Positions 60,153 to 64,000 of a stretch of 64,000 bases of DNA are shown here, in pieces. Source of the DNA: Streptomyces misionensis (GTDB lineage Bacteria; Actinomycetota; Actinomycetes; Streptomycetales; Streptomycetaceae); the NCBI RefSeq assembly GCF_900104815.1, contig NZ_FNTD01000004.1:4914501-4978500 (forward strand). Reading direction: 5' to 3'. Each line of letters starts with the position of its first letter. Within the stretch, counting starts at the first letter, position 1. A program made the position numbers and the translations under genes. Under the pieces are notes generated by a model. That model was not told the origin of the DNA and did no database searches. It worked only from the letters and a program-made list of their open reading frames with translations.

Positions 60153-61790
60153 TCACACGGGCTGGGGGGCCGGCGGCAGCAGGGCGCGCAGGGCGCCGGT
60201 GTCGGGCTGGTCCGCCAGGACCGCGTCCAGCGCCGCCTCCAGGGCTGCCTCCGGGGCCGCTCCGGCCCCGGCCGCCGTCGTCGTCTCGCCGGGCAGCCGT
60301 ACCTCGGCCGGGCGGGACCAGGAGAACTCCCAGCTCAGCAGCGAGCGCGCGCTGAACTCGGCCAGCACCATGGTCCGCAGCGACCGGCGCAGCACCGGCC
60401 GGGCGAACTCGCGCCGGGCCCGGCCCCGCGCCGCGGACGCCTCCGGCGACAGCGGCAACCGGTCGGCCAGCTGCCACAGCCGGCCGTCGTCGACCGTCTC
60501 CAGCAGCGCGGCCAGCGTCGGCGGCTGCCCGGTGTAGTCGGCCAGCGCCTGGTGCAGCGGGGTCCGCGCGGCGGACAGGCCCGAGGCCATCGAGGCGTTC
60601 AGCAGCTCCGGCCAGCCGGTGGCGCGGCCGAAGGCCAGCACCTCGTCGGTCAGGACGGCGTCCTCCAGCGCGGCCAGGGTCCGCTGCGGGTCGGCGAGCA
60701 GGGCGAGCGCCGGACCGGTGGCCTCCTCGGCACGGCCGTCGGCGGGCAGTGCCTCGATCCGCCGCACCCGCTCGGCGATCGGCGGATGCGAGTCGTACGC
60801 GTCCTCCGTCTCCTCCGGCAGCTCCGTGCGCAGCCGCTCCAGCTCCTGCTCACGAGCTGTCAGCAGGCGGCCGAAGCCACCGAAGAACTCGCCGCGCGGC
60901 GGCAGCAGCCGGGCCGGCAGCCCCAGGGTGGCGTACGAGTCCAGGTAGAAACCGTGGGAGACGGACAGCGCCGGGATCTCGCGCAGCATCGCGGCCGTCG
61001 CGTCGCGCCCCGCGATCCGGGCGGCGACCTGGTCGGCGGCGAACTCCTGGCCGCGCGCCGTGGACAGGGAGGCGCGCAGGTACAGCTTGGCGTACTGGGT
61101 GTAGATCGCGGCCATCACCCGGTACATCGCCCCGGAGCCCGAGGTGTCGACCGCCTTGGCCTTCTTCCCCTTGGCGACCCGCTTGGCCGCGGCCCGCTCC
61201 TGCTTGCCGCGGTCGGCGGCCGCCTTGCCGTCCGCCCGCTCGTGGAACTGCTCGATGACCCGGCCGATCTGCACCCGGCCCCGCACCACCAGCGCGGACA
61301 GCCGGGTGTCGCCGCCGGTGAAGTGCCCGTACTCATGGCCGAGCACGGACCTCAGCTGTGCCTCGGTGAGACCGATCAGCAGCGGAACGCCCAGGTAGAG
61401 GCGGCGCGGGCCCGGGAGCAGACCGAGCAGCCGGGGCTCCTCGCTGACCGCCGCGTTGACCTCGCCGGTGAGCCGGATCCGGTCGGGGGCGCGGGTGCCG
61501 GCCGCCGCCGCGACCTCCCGGACCAGCGCCCACAGCCGGGGCTCGGCCGCCTCGGTGACGTCGATCCCGGGGCCGTCCTCGCCCTTCGGGGTGCGCAGCA
61601 TCAGCATGCCGCGCACGACCGGGATGGCCAGCAGCACGGTGACGAAGCCGAGCTTGAACACCACGGGGCCGTGGCCCCAGGTGAAGGCGGCGATGTCGAC
61701 GCCGACCAGCGCGGCCAGCAGGACCAGGCTCAGCAGATAGAAGCCGAGCAGCAGCACAAGAGCGCGCAGCGCGCGCAGAGTTGCGCCCAT
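60153..61790 (-). CDS. M48 family membrane metallopeptidase
   Basis: A 545-residue HtpX/Oma1-like zinc peptidase. N-terminal helices (ALVLLLGFYLLSLVLLAALV; VVFKLGFVTVLLAIPVV) anchor it. Zinc ligands are HEYGH in LRSVLGHEYGHFTGGDTR plus the Glu of ARGQEFAADQVAARIAG. A charged insert (KAAADRGKQERAAAKRVAKG) follows the active site. The later DSHPPIAERVRRIEAL is also typical of M48 proteins. M48 enzymes degrade misfolded membrane proteins. It is flanked by the paralogues at 58998 and 61953. Confidence 0.93.
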   Translation of the reverse strand: MGATLRALRALVLLLGFYLLSLVLLAALVGVDIAAFTWGHGPVVFKLGFVTVLLAIPVVRGMLMLRTPKGEDGPGIDVTEAAEPRLWALVREVAAAAGTRAPDRIRLTGEVNAAVSEEPRLLGLLPGPRRLYLGVPLLIGLTEAQLRSVLGHEYGHFTGGDTRLSALVVRGRVQIGRVIEQFHERADGKAAADRGKQERAAAKRVAKGKKAKAVDTSGSGAMYRVMAAIYTQYAKLYLRASLSTARGQEFAADQVAARIAGRDATAAMLREIPALSVSHGFYLDSYATLGLPARLLPPRGEFFGGFGRLLTAREQELERLRTELPEETEDAYDSHPPIAERVRRIEALPADGRAEEATGPALALLADPQRTLAALEDAVLTDEVLAFGRATGWPELLNASMASGLSAARTPLHQALADYTGQPPTLAALLETVDDGRLWQLADRLPLSPEASAARGRARREFARPVLRRSLRTMVLAEFSARSLLSWEFSWSRPAEVRLPGETTTAAGAGAAPEAALEAALDAVLADQPDTGALRALLPPAPQPV

Positions 61791-61952
61791 CGGGTGGATC
61801 CCCCCACAGGACCTCGAAGACGGGAAAGGGACGGGTACGGCACGCCCGCGCCGGTGGTTGCCGGTGCGCGCGCCGCGGTGTGGGGGGATGCCGGAGTATG
61901 CCCTACCGCAGGTCAGAAGGGCAATCGAGTTGTTCCCGGGACCCGGCCGGGG

Positions 61953-63071
61953 TCAGTGCGGCAGGCTGGCCGGGTTGCCGCCGTTGGCCTCGTAACCGGC
62001 CACCGCGAGGGCGCGGTAGACGGCGAACTCGGCCGCCGGATCGGCCGCCAGGGTCCAGGGCAGGGCGCCGACGTGACCGTCCACCCGTATCAGCTGGTGC
62101 ATGGCCTCGGCCCAGCGCTCGGCGCGGACCAGGAAGAAGACCAGCATGTGGCGGACGTGCGGGAGCACCGGGTCGTCCGAGCGGGCCTCCTGCGCCGCGT
62201 GCTGCGCGCCCAGGACGGCCTTGGCGACGACCTCGCCGCGGTACAGGCTCAGCACCAGGTTTACCTCGGGCAGGTGCTCGAAGACCGCGAACAGCGGCAG
62301 CGCGGCCAGCAGCGAGCCCCGTGGGGCGCGGGCCGCGGCCGCCTCGGCGAAGGCGTACGCCTGCTCACGCGAGCCGTGCCACTTCTCGCACCAGTAGTGC
62401 AGCGCGGCCAGGTGCGCGCCCATGTGGTGCGGGGCGCGGTCGAGGACCTTCAGCCACAGCCGTTCGAACTCCTCCCGGGAGCAGCCCAGCCCCCGGGCGA
62501 CGGCCAGCTCGATGATGTGCGGCACCGGATCGGCGGGCGCCAGGGCGGCCGCCTGCCCGCACACCTCCCGGGCCTCCTCCATGACGAGCCGGAAGTCCTT
62601 CGTACCGTCCGCCAGGGCCCGCCAGCCCTGCTGCACCAGGAACTCCGCGTGCACGGCGGCGCCGCCCGCGTCCTTCGGCCGCTCGGCCCGCCACACCCGC
62701 AGCCACTGGCCGCCCGGCGTCTCGTGCACCCCGCCCGGCCGCTGCCGCAGCTCCAGCGCGGCCGCCCCGGCGAGGGCCTGCACCCGCTGCCAGCGCAGCT
62801 CGCCGTCCGTCTCGGTGCCGGCCAGCAGCTGGGCCGCCGCCGTGTAGTCCTGGGTGCGCTGCACCAGTTCCAGCGCGTCCAGCAGGTCCTGGTCGGGGCC
62901 GGGCAGGCGGATGTCCAGCTCCTCCTGGCGCAGGAAGCCGTAGGCCGCGGGGTCGGCGGCGTCCGGGTGGCCCGGGTGCACCTGCTCGATCATCCCGCGC
63001 CTGCGCCGCACGAGCGGGAGCACCACGAAGCTCAGCATGAGCAGCGCCATGAGCAGCCAGAGAATCGCCAT
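61953..63071 (-). CDS. Membrane-anchored TPR-like protein B (paralogue flanking M48 peptidase)
   Basis: A 372-residue protein from ATG 63071, where the TM helix begins (MAILWLLMALLMLSFVVLPL). A longer upstream reading is Pro/Arg-rich and rejected. After a linker with RRRRGMIEQVHPGHPDA come helical repeats (DLLDALELVQRTQDYTAAAQ; LVQQGWRALADGTKDFRLVM; EEFERLWLKVLDRAPHHMGA). It shares the PHHxGAHxAALxYWCEKW block with protein A (58998-60089). The M48 peptidase gene lies between them on the same strand, so the three probably form one unit. Confidence 0.85.
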   Translation of the reverse strand: MAILWLLMALLMLSFVVLPLVRRRRGMIEQVHPGHPDAADPAAYGFLRQEELDIRLPGPDQDLLDALELVQRTQDYTAAAQLLAGTETDGELRWQRVQALAGAAALELRQRPGGVHETPGGQWLRVWRAERPKDAGGAAVHAEFLVQQGWRALADGTKDFRLVMEEAREVCGQAAALAPADPVPHIIELAVARGLGCSREEFERLWLKVLDRAPHHMGAHLAALHYWCEKWHGSREQAYAFAEAAAARAPRGSLLAALPLFAVFEHLPEVNLVLSLYRGEVVAKAVLGAQHAAQEARSDDPVLPHVRHMLVFFLVRAERWAEAMHQLIRVDGHVGALPWTLAADPAAEFAVYRALAVAGYEANGGNPASLPH

Positions 63072-63374
63072 GCCCCAAGCGAACCAGACACGACCGACAA
63101 TTGACCAACCCCGCCCCGGGCCTGTGGACAACTCTGGTTCGGGCCATGACAGCCGACCGCGGCCCGGCCGACCGGCCCAGCTCAGCCCCACCGCCGGCGC
63201 CGTCCAGCCCCCACCGCCCGGCCCCCGGTCCCGACCCCGCCCCCACCGCGAGGTCCCGACCCCACCCCCACCCCCACCCCCGCCCCGGCGCCCACGCAGG
63301 GAAAACCCTCTCCCCGCCCCCCGCCGGGTCCGCCGGGCATCAGTATCCGGCCGGGCGCACTACGCTCGGTGCAC
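63072..63374. other. C-rich intergenic region upstream of cystathionine gamma-synthase gene
   Basis: About 300 bp between divergent genes. It includes a run of CCCCCA units around 63259-63290 and C-rich flanks. A TACGCT -10-like sequence at 63361-63366 precedes the ATG at 63375, implying an almost leaderless transcript. No gene is seen. Confidence 0.55.
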
Positions 63375-64000
63375 ATGAGCGACAGGCACATCAGTCAGCA
63401 CTTCGAGACCCTCGCGATCCACGCGGGCAACACCGCGGATCCCCTCACCGGCGCGGTCGTCCCGCCCATCTACCAGGTCTCGACCTACAAGCAGGACGGC
63501 GTCGGCGGGCTGCGCGGCGGCTACGAGTACAGCCGCAGCGCCAACCCGACCCGTACCGCCCTCGAGGAGAACCTCGCCGCGCTGGAGGGCGGCAGCCGCG
63601 GCCTCGCGTTCGCCTCCGGCCTCGCGGCCGAGGACACCCTGCTGCGCACGCTGCTCACCCCCGGCGACCACGTGGTGATCCCGAACGACGCCTACGGCGG
63701 CACCTTCCGGCTCTTCGCCAAGGTCGCCACCCGCTGGGGCGTGAAGTGGTCGGTCGCCGACACCAGCGACCCGGCCGCCGTACGGGCCGCGATCACCTCC
63801 AACACCAAGGCCGTCTGGGTGGAGACCCCCTCCAACCCGCTGCTCGGCATCACCGACATCGCCGCGGTCGCCCAGGTCGCCCACGACGCGGGCGCCAGGC
63901 TCGTCGTGGACAACACCTTCGCCACGCCCTACCTCCAGCAGCCGCTGTCGCTCGGGGCGGACGTCGTGGTGCACTCCCTGACCAAGTACATGGGCGGCCA
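63375..64000 (+). CDS. Cystathionine gamma-synthase, partial at window edge
   Basis: Starts at ATG 63375 and runs off the right edge after ~208 codons. It has the cys/met-metabolism PLP fold: LAIHAGNTADPLTGAVVPPI, YEYSRSANPTRTALEENLAA, the cofactor loop FASGLAAEDTLLRT, NDAYGGTFRLFAKV, VETPSNPLLGI, the Asp in LVVDNTFATPYLQQPL and the Schiff-base Lys in HSLTKYMGG at the edge. It probably joins O-succinyl- or O-acetylhomoserine with cysteine to give cystathionine. Cystathionine gamma-lyase is a close relative that I cannot exclude. Confidence 0.92.
   Translation, partial: MSDRHISQHFETLAIHAGNTADPLTGAVVPPIYQVSTYKQDGVGGLRGGYEYSRSANPTRTALEENLAALEGGSRGLAFASGLAAEDTLLRTLLTPGDHVVIPNDAYGGTFRLFAKVATRWGVKWSVADTSDPAAVRAAITSNTKAVWVETPSNPLLGITDIAAVAQVAHDAGARLVVDNTFATPYLQQPLSLGADVVVHSLTKYMGG

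Noticed and set aside
60096..63104. 1002-codon plus-strand open frame opposite the M48 unit
   Set aside because: Antisense shadow; the reverse-strand proteins have zinc-ligand and TM patterns.

Overview
The window is high-GC DNA from a Streptomyces-type actinomycete. The signs are third-position G/C codon use throughout, frequent GTG starts, dense stop/start-overlapping operons, and a set of landmark genes: AfsQ1/AfsQ2/SigQ, PccB/AccE/AccA2, CyaA, the 42-residue MmpB membrane peptide, HutH with a Cys-Ser-Gly MIO triad, and an LAxTG surface protein. From memory, gene order follows the S. coelicolor core region around SCO4895-SCO4958, with local accessory blocks. No rRNA, tRNA, CRISPR array, transposase or phage gene was seen.

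Layout. 0-5.5 kb: partial AEC permease, STAS protein, ECF sigma factor with a SnoaL-like tail, a DnaN-like clamp, and a divergent MFS exporter/LysR pair. 5.5-9.1 kb: alpha/beta hydrolase, adenosine deaminase (add), small secreted protein, PspC and VanZ-like proteins. 9.2-10.1 kb: a triple-repeat DUF397 protein beside a frameshifted XRE/DUF5753 relic. 10.1-14.1 kb: the lipoprotein-afsQ2-afsQ1 operon divergent from sigQ. 14.3-18.7 kb: uridine-kinase-like P-loop protein, secreted protein, NB-ARC/TPR STAND protein and a small gene/DUF6879 pair. 18.7-22.0 kb: the operon deoC - aldehyde dehydrogenase - half aldehyde dehydrogenase. 22.2-31.0 kb: PH-like membrane protein, then an accessory signalling island. 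The island holds a membrane-tethered nuclease-domain protein, a vWA/PP2C/kinase triad of TerY-P type, a small DUF5955-like protein, and a zinc-ribbon membrane protein that shares a Gly/Ser motif with that small protein. 31.1-37.2 kb: phosphosugar mutase, deoD, gamma-glutamylcyclotransferase-like protein, LpdA-type quinone reductase and a DeoR-family regulator. 37.5-44.0 kb: biotin-dependent acyl-CoA carboxylase genes (accA2, pccB, accE) with birA, maf and mmpB. 44.2-49.9 kb: nucleotide signalling (cya, GGDEF protein), enoyl-CoA hydratase and hutH. 50-57.5 kb: envelope genes (lipoprotein, LAxTG protein, L,D-transpeptidase), a FtsX/MacB-type ABC transporter, and an XRE regulator divergent from a zinc alcohol dehydrogenase. 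57.6-63.1 kb: GNAT-AAA+ fusion and an M48 peptidase flanked by two paralogous membrane proteins. The window ends inside a cystathionine gamma-synthase gene at its PLP-lysine.

Two themes link distant genes. First, add, the deoC operon and deoD, spread over 27 kb, each carry the same perfect 12-bp palindrome (CTACGCGCGTAG) 16-25 bp before the start codon. This predicts one nucleoside-salvage regulon: purine nucleoside cleavage, deoxyribose-5-phosphate cleavage to glyceraldehyde-3-phosphate and acetaldehyde, and acetaldehyde oxidation. Second, the 23-31 kb island looks like a phospho-signalling or conflict module. Its last two genes share a sequence motif reminiscent of bacterial amyloid-signalling motifs, and a STAND NTPase with a YQASGDQHI-type N-terminus lies about 11 kb away.
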